NCBI GenBank assembly: GCA_963728925.1
Contig: CAVSMB010000004.1
Location: 62,001-126,000 of the forward strand
Reading direction: 5' to 3'
Length of the DNA: 64,000 nt
Source of the DNA: JBBPZA01 sp963728925
Lineage (GTDB): Bacteria; Actinomycetota; Thermoleophilia; Solirubrobacterales; Solirubrobacteraceae
The notes beneath the pieces were generated by a model. That model saw only the letters and a program-made list of their open reading frames with translations, was not told the DNA's origin and searched no databases. Below, piece after piece: positions 56,742-64,000 of the stretch (positions within the stretch are counted from its first letter, which is position 1; each line of letters opens with the position of its first letter). A program made the position numbers and the translations under genes.

Positions 56742-57431
56742 ATGTCTCGCCTCCTCGCCCTCACCTGCGCGCTGCTCCTGGCCTGCTCGCCGGCCGCTCT
56801 GGCCGACAGCGGCGGGCCGGGGGTGCGGACCGGCGGGTCGGTGGCCGCCAGCCCCAAGGCCGGCGGGACGCGCTACGGCGTCGGCACCGCGGCGGAGCGA
56901 GCCGCCGCCCGAGCGAAGCGCCAGGCAGCAGTCAAGCGCGCTCGCGAGCGGGCCGCCCGGGCGCGCGAGCGCGCCGCGGAGGTCCGCCGGCGGCGCGAGG
57001 CGGCGCGCGGAGACGGCGTCTTCCCGGTCCGGGGCGGTGACTGGTCCTACGGCGACCGCTTCGGCGTCCCGCGGCCGGGCGGCCGCACGCACATGGGCCA
57101 GGACATCCCCGCTCCCGAGGGGACGCTGCTCGTCTCGCCGCGCGCCGGGAGGGTCGCGAGCCGCGGCTTCCAGGCCGGCGGGGCCGGCAACTACCTCGTG
57201 GTCAGGGACGCCGCGCGTGACATGAGCTACGTGTTCATGCACCTCGTGAGCGGCTCACAGCGCGTCGGCGAGGGCGACCGTGTCGGCCGCGGCGAGCAGA
57301 TCGCCCGCGTCGGCTCGACCGGCGACGCCACGGGCCCGCACCTGCACTTCGAGGTGTGGATCGGCCCGTGGCAGGCCGGCGGCCGCGCGGTCGACCCCCT
57401 GCCGTACCTCAGGCGGTGGCAAGGCCGCTAA
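56742..57431 (+). CDS. Secreted M23-family peptidase
   Basis: A 229-aa protein. A signal peptide (MSRLLALTCALLLACSPAAL, cleavage near ALA-D) is followed by a highly charged Arg/Ala helix (residues ~50-90, ERAAARAKRQAAVKRARERA) likely to form a coiled coil. The LytM domain has H117xxxD121 in THMGQDIPAP and H200xH202 in PHLHFEVWIG. These ligate zinc in endopeptidases cutting peptidoglycan cross-bridges. All catalytic residues appear present, so it should be active, either in wall remodelling or predation-type lysis. Confidence 0.9.
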   Translation: MSRLLALTCALLLACSPAALADSGGPGVRTGGSVAASPKAGGTRYGVGTAAERAAARAKRQAAVKRARERAARARERAAEVRRRREAARGDGVFPVRGGDWSYGDRFGVPRPGGRTHMGQDIPAPEGTLLVSPRAGRVASRGFQAGGAGNYLVVRDAARDMSYVFMHLVSGSQRVGEGDRVGRGEQIARVGSTGDATGPHLHFEVWIGPWQAGGRAVDPLPYLRRWQGR

Positions 57432-57435
57432 CCCA

Positions 57436-57441
57436 TAGGAT
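57436..57441 (+). promoter_or_regulatory. -10 element TAGGAT of the acyltransferase gene
   Basis: TAGGAT begins 4 bp after the M23 stop codon and ends 7 nt before GTG 57449, so the gene has its own leaderless promoter inside a 17-bp gap. Confidence 0.5.
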
Positions 57442-57448
57442 CGCGCGC

Positions 57449-58162
57449 GTGGCGGGCCAAGACCTGAGACCGAGCGAGGCCTTTCCCGGCGTGTGGGTCG
57501 GCGAGGACGTCGAGATCGGCGAGGGAACCGTCATCGCCCCCACCGTGGTCATCCACGCCGGCACGCTCATCGGGGCGGGGTGCACGGTGGAGAGCGGCAC
57601 GACGCTCGGCAAGGTCCCGCGCCTGGGCCGCCGCTCGTCCGCGCCCCGCGAGGCGCCCCCGCCGCTGACCCTCGCCGACGAGGTCTCCGTCGGCGCCGGC
57701 ACGGTCGTCTTCGCCGGCGCGAGCGTCGGCCCCCGGACGATCCTCGGCGACCAGTCCTACGTGCGCGAGCGAAGCGTGATCGGCGCGGACTCCGTCGTGG
57801 GGCGCGGCAGCGTGGTCGACAACGACGTGCGAATCGGCGATCGCGTCCGCATCCAGACGCTCGTCTACCTGACCTCGCTCAGCGTCGTCGAGGACGACGT
57901 GTTCGTCGGACCCGGTGCCCTGACGACCAACGACGACACCATGGCCCGAGGCACCCGCGAGGACCTCCGCGGCGCGGTCTTGCGACGGGCTTGCCGGATC
58001 GGCGGCGGCGCAGTGCTCGTGCCGGGGGTCGAGGTGGGCGAGGAGGCCTACGTCGCGGCGGGGGCGATCGTCACGGGCGACGTGCCGCCCGGTCAGGTCG
58101 TCATGGGGGTGCCGGCGCGCGTGCGCCGCGCCGTTCCACACCCGGATCTGCTGGACGGCTGA
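57449..58162 (+). CDS. Hexapeptide-repeat acyltransferase (WbbJ/left-handed beta-helix)
   Basis: A 237-aa protein. Repeated [IV]GxxxV hexapeptides such as VWVGEDVEIGEGTVIAPTVV, VSVGAGTVVFAGASVGPRTI and VIGADSVVGRGSVVDNDVRI build a left-handed beta-helix. CRIGGGAVLVPGVEVGEEAY then a VVMGVPARVRR end is the typical C-terminus of sugar O- or N-acetyltransferases acting on nucleotide sugars or polysaccharide. The GTG start is fixed by the -10 element. The last 27 codons have a diverged second copy at 59361-59440. Confidence 0.85.
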   Translation: MAGQDLRPSEAFPGVWVGEDVEIGEGTVIAPTVVIHAGTLIGAGCTVESGTTLGKVPRLGRRSSAPREAPPPLTLADEVSVGAGTVVFAGASVGPRTILGDQSYVRERSVIGADSVVGRGSVVDNDVRIGDRVRIQTLVYLTSLSVVEDDVFVGPGALTTNDDTMARGTREDLRGAVLRRACRIGGGAVLVPGVEVGEEAYVAAGAIVTGDVPPGQVVMGVPARVRRAVPHPDLLDG

Positions 58163-58170
58163 CCGCCCGC
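58081..58170 (+). repeat. 90-bp repeat, copy A (3' end of the acyltransferase gene)
   Basis: By direct comparison, 58081-58170 and 59361-59450 align without gaps with about 10 mismatches (~89% identity), same orientation, 1280 bp apart. Copy A is the intact gene's natural end. Confidence 0.85.
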
Positions 58171-58190
58171 GGGCGCACGCCCGACGGGCG

Positions 58191-58214
58191 GGCCGCCTCG
58201 AGAGCCAGGCGGCC
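58191..58214. terminator. Terminator hairpin between acyltransferase and FAD-protein genes
   Basis: GGCCGCCT (58191-58198) and AGGCGGCC (58207-58214) make a perfect 8-bp stem with an 8-nt loop in the 73-bp gap between convergent stops. Confidence 0.5.
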
Positions 58215-58235
58215 GGCCGCTTCCCCGGCGACCCG

Positions 58236-59360
58236 CTAGGCGAAGCGCACGACCGAGTCGCCGTTGAGCAGCCACGGGTAGATCTGCGCGTTGGAGGCCA
58301 GCGCGAGGCCCGGCGTCTCCGGCCACACCGGGGCCACGCGGCGCCCCGCGCCGAGCGGGTGCACGGGCTCGACGAGCCGCGCCCGCTGGACGGTCCAGTC
58401 CACCACGTCATCCTCGGTGAAGTCGGGGGCCATGCGCGCGAGCTGGGCCTTGAAGCGCTCGTAGACCGAGCGGTCGTCCTCGCGCTGCTCGGGCGCGTCG
58501 GGCGCGCAGTCGCGCGGCAGGTAGACGAGGTGGTGGCCGCCCGTATGCTCGGTTCCCGTCACTTGGGTGGTCTCCACCGCCGAGGTGATCGGCGTCGGCT
58601 CGCAGATGTTCACCGCGTAGTAGGGCAGCAGCGAGCGCCGCGTCTTGAGCACCGCGCACACCACGCCGAGCCAGCGCTTGGGGTAGCGGTCGGTCAGCGG
58701 GGCCAGCTCCTCGGGGAGCAGGCGCTCCAGCGCCGGCGGCTGCAGGGTGGCGACGGTGAGGTCGAAGCGCTCGTCCTCCCCGCCGACGCGCACGCCGGCC
58801 ACGCGGTCGCCGTCGAGGACGAGGCCCTCGACGGGGGCGCCGGCGCGCGTCTGCACCCCGAGCTCCCGCGCGCGGCCCACGACCGCGTCGATGAGGCGCT
58901 GGTGACCGCCGACGAGATGGCCGAAGCGCTCACCGCCCGCGCCCTTCTCACGGGCGCCGGACATGCGCCGCGTGCGCGCCCAGAGATACGTCGCCGGGAG
59001 CCCGGCCGGGTCGCCCTCGAAGCGCGAAGCCAGCAGCGGTCGCCAGATCATCGAGGTCACCCCCTTGCCGCAGTGACGGCGCAGCCACGTCTCGAGCGGA
59101 AGGTCGTCGAGGTGCCCGTACTCGCGGCGCAGCTGGCACTGGCCGACGAACCAGGCGAGCCGCACCCGCTGGAGCGGCGTGAGCGGCGTGAAGCGCGCGA
59201 GGTCGGCGAGCCCGTTGAAGTCGTGCAGAGCACCGTCGATGAAGAAGCCCGACTGGACGGGCCGGAAGCGCAGCTGGTCCTCGAGGCCGAGCTCGCCGGC
59301 CAGGCCGATCATGCGCGTGTCGGCGGGGGTGACGACGTGGTAGAAGCGGTCGACGAGCGA
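58236..59360 (-). pseudogene. FAD-dependent amine-oxidase-like oxidoreductase lacking its FAD-binding N-terminus
   Basis: The open frame begins at the junction near 59360 with SLVDRFYHVVTPADTRMIGL and the first usable start is ATG 59312 (358 aa). The body matches NAD(P)/FAD amine-oxidase or protoporphyrinogen-oxidase-like proteins: VQSGFFIDGALHDFNGLADL, GKGVTSMIWRPLLASRFEGD, HLVGGHQRLIDAVVGRAREL and the C-terminal FAD segment LALASNAQIYPWLLNGDSVV. The N-terminal GxGxxG dinucleotide fold (usually ~50-60 residues before this point) is missing. Upstream lies the tail of another acyltransferase. Loss of the ADP-binding motif argues against function. Confidence 0.7.
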
Positions 59361-59450
59361 TGTACCGCCCGGTCAGGTGGTCATGGGAGTGCCGGCGCGC
59401 GTGCGCCGCGCCGTTCCACAGACCGATCGGCTCGACGGCTGACCGCACGC
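59361..59450 (+). pseudogene. 3' fragment of a second hexapeptide acyltransferase (repeat copy B)
   Basis: Reads DVPPGQVVMGVPARVRRAVP then QTDRLDG and a TGA, a paralogous ending to the gene at 57449, with synonymous and non-synonymous differences. No acyltransferase sequence lies to its left; it abuts the 5'-truncated FAD gene, which faces the other way. Confidence 0.7.
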
Positions 59451-59482
59451 TTGGGGCAGCATGCCTCCCGGGACGCCGGCGG

Positions 59483-60109
59483 TCATCCGATCAGGCGAGG
59501 CAGGGCCTTTGCCGCAAACCGGGCAGCGATCGGGCAGGGCGCCGTGACGTCGAGGACCTGGCCGCCAGACAGCGGTACAAGCAGGCTCAGCGCGCCGTAC
59601 TTGATGCAGTACGCCCGACGGCCGCCGAGTTTAAGCCGGATCGAGCTCCGCCGGCGCCGGCCCAGGATCGAGGTGCGGGTCGGCGCCACGCTCACCGTGA
59701 CGAGGCTCTTCGCGTTCTTCGCCCTATAGATGCAGGTCGGGCCCTGCGGGGCGCTCTCCGGTGTGGCCACGGGCCCACCGAGGATGGACCGCGCTTCGGA
59801 CCTGGTCACGAGCGCGCACGGCTGCACGGGCTTGGCGCCCGTCTCGTTGCGCTCATCGTCGTCGGTTCCCTTGTAGGGAGCACGGGCGCGCGCCCGGGCG
59901 GATCCGTCGGTGATGGCTCCGGCCGCCTCGGCTTCCTTGTACCGCCGCGCCGCCTGCGGGCCCGCCCCGTCGGATGACCCGGGCTCGCGGCCAGGCGCCG
60001 TCGATGAGCTGCCGCACCCCGCGGTCAGCGCCGCGACCGCCAGCGCCAGAGCGCCAGCCACGGTCGCTCGACGGCCATGCGCGCGGAGGCCGGTAGGCGA
60101 GACTCTCAC
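59483..60109 (-). CDS. Lipoprotein, DUF3558-like
   Basis: A 208-aa protein. The signal peptide ends in a lipobox ALTAGCGSS with lipid-modified C32. After a Ser/Ala/Arg-rich linker the conserved part starts PVQPCALVTRSEARSILGGP, followed by GPTCIYRAKNAKSLVTVSVA and a C-terminal ALSLLVPLSGGQVLDVTAPC. The PCALVT...E..ILG pattern resembles DUF3558 lipoproteins of actinobacteria. GTG 60109 GTGA-overlaps the stop of the large surface protein gene, so both are coupled and probably function at the same surface. Role unknown. Confidence 0.75.
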   Translation of the reverse strand: MRVSPTGLRAHGRRATVAGALALAVAALTAGCGSSSTAPGREPGSSDGAGPQAARRYKEAEAAGAITDGSARARARAPYKGTDDDERNETGAKPVQPCALVTRSEARSILGGPVATPESAPQGPTCIYRAKNAKSLVTVSVAPTRTSILGRRRRSSIRLKLGGRRAYCIKYGALSLLVPLSGGQVLDVTAPCPIAARFAAKALPRLIG

Positions 60110-63100
60110 TTGAACACCACATCCACGTAGTAGTTGGTCGCGTTGAACGTGCTTTTCGGGAAGACGCTGGTCGCGCTGTAGCGGTAGACGCCGTCGGGGC
60201 TGGTCGCGTTGGCCAGGGCGTGCAGCGGTGGGTTGTCCGCGCCGACCGAGCTGAACGCTAGTGACTTGTTCGAGTAACGCCCCTTGGGCGCCAGGTAGGC
60301 AGCGACGTAGGTGGTACCGCCGGTGATCGCCACCGGCGTCGCGAAGTCGACCCGCTGCCAGCCCGACGCCGTCTCGTTCGCGAAGGTCGCCTGCGCGAGC
60401 CGCGTCCCGCCGGCGGTCCACAGGCTCCCGATGTGCGTGCCCGTGTTCGCCGCCGCCTTGTAGAAGCGGATCCCGAGCACGTTTCCGCCGACGTCCGACT
60501 TGAACTTGACGCCCAGCTCGACCGAGGAATTATCGCCCGAGTCGATCACCGTCGGAGTGGTGAAGTCGAAGATGGTGTTCACCGGGGTCACCGCGGTCGA
60601 GGCCGGGGAGTCCGGGCCGGTCCCGATGCTGTTGGTCGCCGCGACCTTGAAGGTGTAGGCGGTCCCGTTGGTGAGCCCCGACACGGTCGTCGTCGTCCCG
60701 GAGCCGGGCGACTGGACGGGCGTCTGGGCGGTCGAGCCGACGTAGGGCCTGACTGTGTAGCCGGTGATCGGGCTCCCGCCGTCATCGCTCGGCGCCGTCC
60801 AGCCCACCTGCGCCGACCTCGTCGCCGCGACCGCGGTGACGCCAGTCGGCGCCGAGGGAGCCGCCCCACCGGTGGGAGTGACGGCGCTCGAGGGCGCCGA
60901 GACCGGGCCCGAGCCGCCCGAGTTCGAGGCCTGGACGGTGAACGTGTAGCTCGTGCCGTTGGTCAGGCCGGAGATCGTCGTGCTGGTCGCCGGTGGCGAG
61001 CCCGTGACCGTCTTCGGTGACTGCGCCGTCGAGCCAACGTACGGGGTGACCCTGTAGCTCGTCGGCGGCCCACCGTCCGATGGAGCCGACCACGTCACCG
61101 TCGCCGACGCGGCGCCGGGCGTCGCGCTGACGTTCGTGACCTGTCCGGGCGCCGCGGGCGGCGCGTCCTGGGCGAACAGGACGTCGACGAAGTAGTTGGA
61201 CGCGTTGAAGCTGTCGGTCGGGAACGCGCTCGACGAGCCGTAGTGGTAGACGCCGTTCGCACTCGTGCCGTCGGCCAGCGCGTGCAGGGGCGGATTGTCG
61301 ACCCCAGCCGTGAGCCCCGGAGAGGTATCGGAGTAGTGACCGTTGGGCGCCAGGTAGGAGGCCACGTAGGTCGTGTCCGCCGAGATCGACACGGGCGAGG
61401 AGAAGTTGACCTGCTGCCAGCCCGAGGAGGTCTCGCCCGTGAAGGTCGCCTGCGCGAGCCGCGTCCCCCCGGAGGTCCACAGGCTCCCGACGTGCGTGCC
61501 GGTGTTCGCCGCCGCCTTGTAGAAGCGGACGCCGAGCACGTTTCCGCTCACGTCCGACTTGAACTTGACGCCCAGCTCGACCGACGATCCGTCGCCCGAG
61601 TCGACCTGGGCGGGAGTCCCGAGGTCGAAGATCGTGCTCAGGGGGGTCACCGCGTTGGAGGCCGCCGAATCCGGGCCGGTCCCGATGCCGTTGGTGGCGG
61701 CGACCTTGAAGGTGTAGGCGGTCCCGTTGGTGAGCCCCGACACGGTCGTCGACGTGCCGGAGCCGCTCGACTGCACCGGCGTCTGGGCGGTCGAGCCGGC
61801 GTAGGGCGTGACGGTGTAGCCGGTGATCGGGCTGCCGCCATCGTTGCTCGGCGCCGTCCAGTTCACCTTCGCCGACTTCGTCGCCGCCGTCGCAGCCACA
61901 GCGGTCGGCGCCGACGGGGCGGTCCCCTGCGTCGGCGTGACCGCGTTCGACGGCGCCGACTCCGGCCCCGACCCGTTGCCATTGGACGCCTGCACGGTGA
62001 ACGTGTAGGTCGTGCCGGGCGTCAGACCGCCGATCGTCGTGCTGGTCGCCGGCGGCGATCCGGTGACGGTCGTCGGCGTCTGCGCGGCCGAGCCGACGTA
62101 CGGCGTGATCTTGTAGCTCGTGGGCGGCCCACCGCTCGACGGCGCCGTCCACGTGACCGTCGCGGATCCGGCCGCCGCGGTCGCGCTGACGCTGGTGACG
62201 GGGCCCGGAGCGGAAGCGGGCGCGAAGATCGGGTCCACGAAGTAGTTCGTGGCGTTGAACGAGTCGGTCGGGAAGGTGCTCGTGCCGCTGTAGGAGTAGA
62301 CGCCGTTGGCGTTGGTCCCGTTGGCCGCGAGCGCGTGCAGCGGTGGGCTGTCAAGGCTCGCGCTGCCGGTCGGCGGCGGCACGAAGAAGTAGCCCGGCCC
62401 GTCCGAGTAGTGACCATTCGGAGCGTAGTAGGAGGCGACGTAGGTGGTGTTGGGCGAGACGGGCACCGGCGAGGAGAAGTTGACCTGCTGCCAACCCGAG
62501 GAGGTCTCGCCCGTGAACGTCGCCTGCGCGAGCCGCGTCCCCCCGGAGGTCCACAGGGTCCCGATGTGCGTGCCGGTATTCGCCGCCGCCTTGTAGAAGC
62601 GGACGCCGTTGATGGTCCCGAACGAGTCGGTCTTGAACTTGACGCCGACCTCGGTCGAGTGGTTGTCGCCGGAGTCCGCGTCAGACGGCGTCGTGCCGGT
62701 ACCCCACAGCGAGCAGGGGCAGTTCACGTTGACCGTGAGCCCGGAGGAGGACGCCCGGTTGCCGCTGTCGTCGACGGCTCGCGACAGGATCGTCGTCGAG
62801 GGCGAGCCGTGAACCGTCCAGGTGTAGGACCAGGACGTTGTCCCGGAGGCGGGATGCCACGTGCTGCCACCGTCGGTGGACACTTCGACGCCCGCCACCA
62901 CACCGCCCCCGGCGTCCGTGGCCGTGCCCGTGATGGTGACTTGGTTGCCGTCCTGCAGCGTCGCGCCGGCCAATGGCGAGGTGATCGCCGAGCTCGGCGC
63001 CGCGGTATCGGTCGACGCGCCCGCGGGAACGAGGCCCGGAAGCAACCCATAGGGCTGGACCCCCATGTCGGCGAACAGGTTCACCGTCGCCTGCTGCATG

Positions 63101-64000
63101 TTGGGATCTGGGGGGTTGCCGCTGGGATCGGTGCTCGACTGGTCCCAGGCGTTCGTGTTGTCAAGGCCCCAGGCCCACTGAACCGTCCCGGCCCCGAAGA
63201 CGAGCGCTCCACCCGGTGCGCGGTACAGGGTGAGGTGGTGCGTCTGGTTCGACGTCGTCAGGTTGCTGCCGTAGTCGGAGAACGACGACACGCCGGTGAC
63301 CGTGCTCGAGGACAGGTCGAACAGGCCGGCAGGCCGGAAGCCGTTGTCGGCGTCGATGTCCCACTCGAAGCCGAGCGTGCCGGTGTTCGGGCTGAGCGTC
63401 AGCGTCTGCCCCGCGCCCAGGCTCGCCGCGGCGGTGTTGCGCCAGAAGCGCAGCTTGCCGTACTGCGCCGGAACCTTGATGTCGGAGGTGCCCGTGTTGA
63501 CCAGGAAGTACTGCCCGGTGAGGGCGTTCTCGGGCCGGCCGCCATCGCCCGGGGGACTGAACCGCGGATCGCGCCACGTGCCGGTCCACGTCGGTGGATC
63601 CTGTGGATCGACCGGGCTGTCGAAGTGCGTCTCCTTGTAGCTGGTCAGCGTGCGGTAAGGGGTGCTCGAGCCGTCCGAGCTCGCCTGCCAGCGCGTCTTC
63701 CAGAAGACTTCGTTGCCGCTGAAGAACGCCAGGTTCACGCCGACGTCGCGAGCCGCCTCGACGTTGGACCGCTGCCCTCCCGACCAGTACTCGTCGTGGC
63801 CGCTGGAGACGAAGGCCTTGTGGTTCTTCAGCAGCGCCCCGTCACGCTCGACGTCGGCCTGACTAGTGTAGCTGACGTCGTAGCCGTTGGCCTCGAGGAA
63901 GCGGATCATCTGGTACTCGGCGGCCCAGAGGTACGAGAGGCCCCCGTCGGTGGAGAAGGAGCCGTCGAACGGGCGGTTGTAGGACACCGAGTAAGCCGCT
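60106..64000 (-). CDS. Large modular surface protein: dimethylformamidase-like domain, DUF4082 x3, Fn3 x4 (N-terminus off window)
   Basis: Open to the right edge (about 1298 codons in the window; the frame continues upstream of GTG 63987, so that is not the start). Order: an N,N-dimethylformamidase-large-subunit-like/DUF6605 region (YLWAAEYQMIRFLEANGYDV, VSSGHDEYWSGGQR, NLAFFSGNEVFWKTRWQ), an Ig-like domain (SSAITSPLAGATLQDGNQVT), DUF4082 (VRFYKAAANTGTHIGTLWTS), two Fn3, DUF4082, two Fn3, DUF4082 ending NATNYYVDVVFK. DUF4082 and Fn3 units are carbohydrate or surface adhesion modules by association. It is probably secreted, with the catalytic-like N-terminal domain displayed on a repeat stalk. 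The lipoprotein gene is coupled downstream. Confidence 0.85.
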   Translation of the reverse strand, partial: AAYSVSYNRPFDGSFSTDGGLSYLWAAEYQMIRFLEANGYDVSYTSQADVERDGALLKNHKAFVSSGHDEYWSGGQRSNVEAARDVGVNLAFFSGNEVFWKTRWQASSDGSSTPYRTLTSYKETHFDSPVDPQDPPTWTGTWRDPRFSPPGDGGRPENALTGQYFLVNTGTSDIKVPAQYGKLRFWRNTAAASLGAGQTLTLSPNTGTLGFEWDIDADNGFRPAGLFDLSSSTVTGVSSFSDYGSNLTTSNQTHHLTLYRAPGGALVFGAGTVQWAWGLDNTNAWDQSSTDPSGNPPDPNMQQATVNLFADMGVQPYGLLPGLVPAGASTDTAAPSSAITSPLAGATLQDGNQVTITGTATDAGGGVVAGVEVSTDGGSTWHPASGTTSWSYTWTVHGSPSTTILSRAVDDSGNRASSSGLTVNVNCPCSLWGTGTTPSDADSGDNHSTEVGVKFKTDSFGTINGVRFYKAAANTGTHIGTLWTSGGTRLAQATFTGETSSGWQQVNFSSPVPVSPNTTYVASYYAPNGHYSDGPGYFFVPPPTGSASLDSPPLHALAANGTNANGVYSYSGTSTFPTDSFNATNYFVDPIFAPASAPGPVTSVSATAAAGSATVTWTAPSSGGPPTSYKITPYVGSAAQTPTTVTGSPPATSTTIGGLTPGTTYTFTVQASNGNGSGPESAPSNAVTPTQGTAPSAPTAVAATAATKSAKVNWTAPSNDGGSPITGYTVTPYAGSTAQTPVQSSGSGTSTTVSGLTNGTAYTFKVAATNGIGTGPDSAASNAVTPLSTIFDLGTPAQVDSGDGSSVELGVKFKSDVSGNVLGVRFYKAAANTGTHVGSLWTSGGTRLAQATFTGETSSGWQQVNFSSPVSISADTTYVASYLAPNGHYSDTSPGLTAGVDNPPLHALADGTSANGVYHYGSSSAFPTDSFNASNYFVDVLFAQDAPPAAPGQVTNVSATPGAASATVTWSAPSDGGPPTSYRVTPYVGSTAQSPKTVTGSPPATSTTISGLTNGTSYTFTVQASNSGGSGPVSAPSSAVTPTGGAAPSAPTGVTAVAATRSAQVGWTAPSDDGGSPITGYTVRPYVGSTAQTPVQSPGSGTTTTVSGLTNGTAYTFKVAATNSIGTGPDSPASTAVTPVNTIFDFTTPTVIDSGDNSSVELGVKFKSDVGGNVLGIRFYKAAANTGTHIGSLWTAGGTRLAQATFANETASGWQRVDFATPVAITGGTTYVAAYLAPKGRYSNKSLAFSSVGADNPPLHALANATSPDGVYRYSATSVFPKSTFNATNYYVDVVFK
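60109..62730 (-). repeat. Internal DUF4082/Fn3 repeat array
   Basis: DUF4082 units lie at about 62730-62230, 61640-61160 and 60580-60109, separated by Fn3 pairs at about 62200-61640 and 61150-60580. Long DNA stretches are nearly identical between units (for example the coding of KAAANTGTH and of SGLTNGTAYTFKVAATN), pointing to recent duplication of a DUF4082-Fn3-Fn3 block. Confidence 0.85.

Noticed and set aside
1..64000. Insertion sequences, integrases or a replication origin
   Set aside because: No transposase, integrase or DnaA-box cluster was recognised on either strand by reading.

Overview
The window is a very GC-rich bacterial chromosome segment. Its GTG/TTG starts, overlapping stop/start codons and gene content (split acyl-CoA carboxylase, SARP regulator, GpgS/GpgP, LigD-type repair proteins, eCIS) fit a high-GC actinobacterium. 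The repeated TAGNNT element just upstream of start codons and the general look suggest Thermoleophilia/Solirubrobacterales, but that is inference from style, not from a marker gene.

Region 1 (1-20130, minus strand) is the front part of an extracellular contractile injection system (eCIS, a phage-tail-like particle). Reading in the direction of transcription from 20130: SARP regulator, sheath, tube, zinc-ribbon baseplate-chaperone-like protein, proline-rich protein, DUF4255 protein, AAA+ ATPase, small protein, CIS tube adaptor, LysM-like protein, gpD-like hub, gpV-like spike base, PAAR-like tip, gp25, two baseplate J proteins, tail protein I, and a DUF6519/beta-helix fibre-like protein that runs off the left edge. 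Almost every junction is a 4-5 bp stop/start overlap, so the cluster is one translationally coupled operon. No capsid, portal or terminase gene is present. The tape measure, the cap protein and any cargo would lie beyond position 1. Two of its genes carry frame disruptions.

Region 2 (20131-30696): a 307-bp gene-free gap with a sigma70-like promoter and a tRNA-like structure, then an acyl-CoA carboxylase beta chain, a DmdA-like GcvT-family enzyme, Tat-exported PhoD phosphatase, an AraC/VOC pair, a protealysin-like protease with its emfourin-type inhibitor, an acyl-CoA synthetase with a small zinc protein, a HAD fragment, an ornithine-cyclodeaminase homologue and a carboxylase-epsilon-like protein.

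Region 3 (30697-45900) is core metabolism. It holds an assimilatory sulfate operon (sulfite reductase, APS reductase, CysD, CysN), the biotin carboxylase/BCCP alpha chain, a GNAT, a HAD-MBL-VOC operon facing sucCD, a repeat-containing small protein, a PLP aminotransferase, a DtxR/MntR regulator, a gutted SDR gene and a LysR regulator.

Region 4 (45901-59480): a split NHEJ-type set (ATP-dependent ligase and LigD-type polymerase as separate convergent genes), glycerate kinase, NAD(P)-glycerol-3-phosphate dehydrogenase, a glucosylglycerate pair (GpgS/GpgP), an MrfA-like helicase, a ureohydrolase, a secreted protein, an M23 peptidase, a hexapeptide acyltransferase, and a deletion scar where a FAD oxidoreductase and a second acyltransferase have both lost their 5' ends.

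Region 5 (59483-64000): a lipoprotein translationally coupled to a large modular surface protein (dimethylformamidase-like domain, three DUF4082 domains, four Fn3 domains) that runs off the right edge.

Two themes cut across the window. One is a -10-like hexamer 6-11 nt before the start codon of about sixteen genes, implying leaderless mRNAs, with several divergent pairs sharing overlapping elements. The other is an unusual number of broken genes (double frameshifts in the sheath, internally deleted SDR and GNAT, truncated HAD and FAD oxidoreductase).
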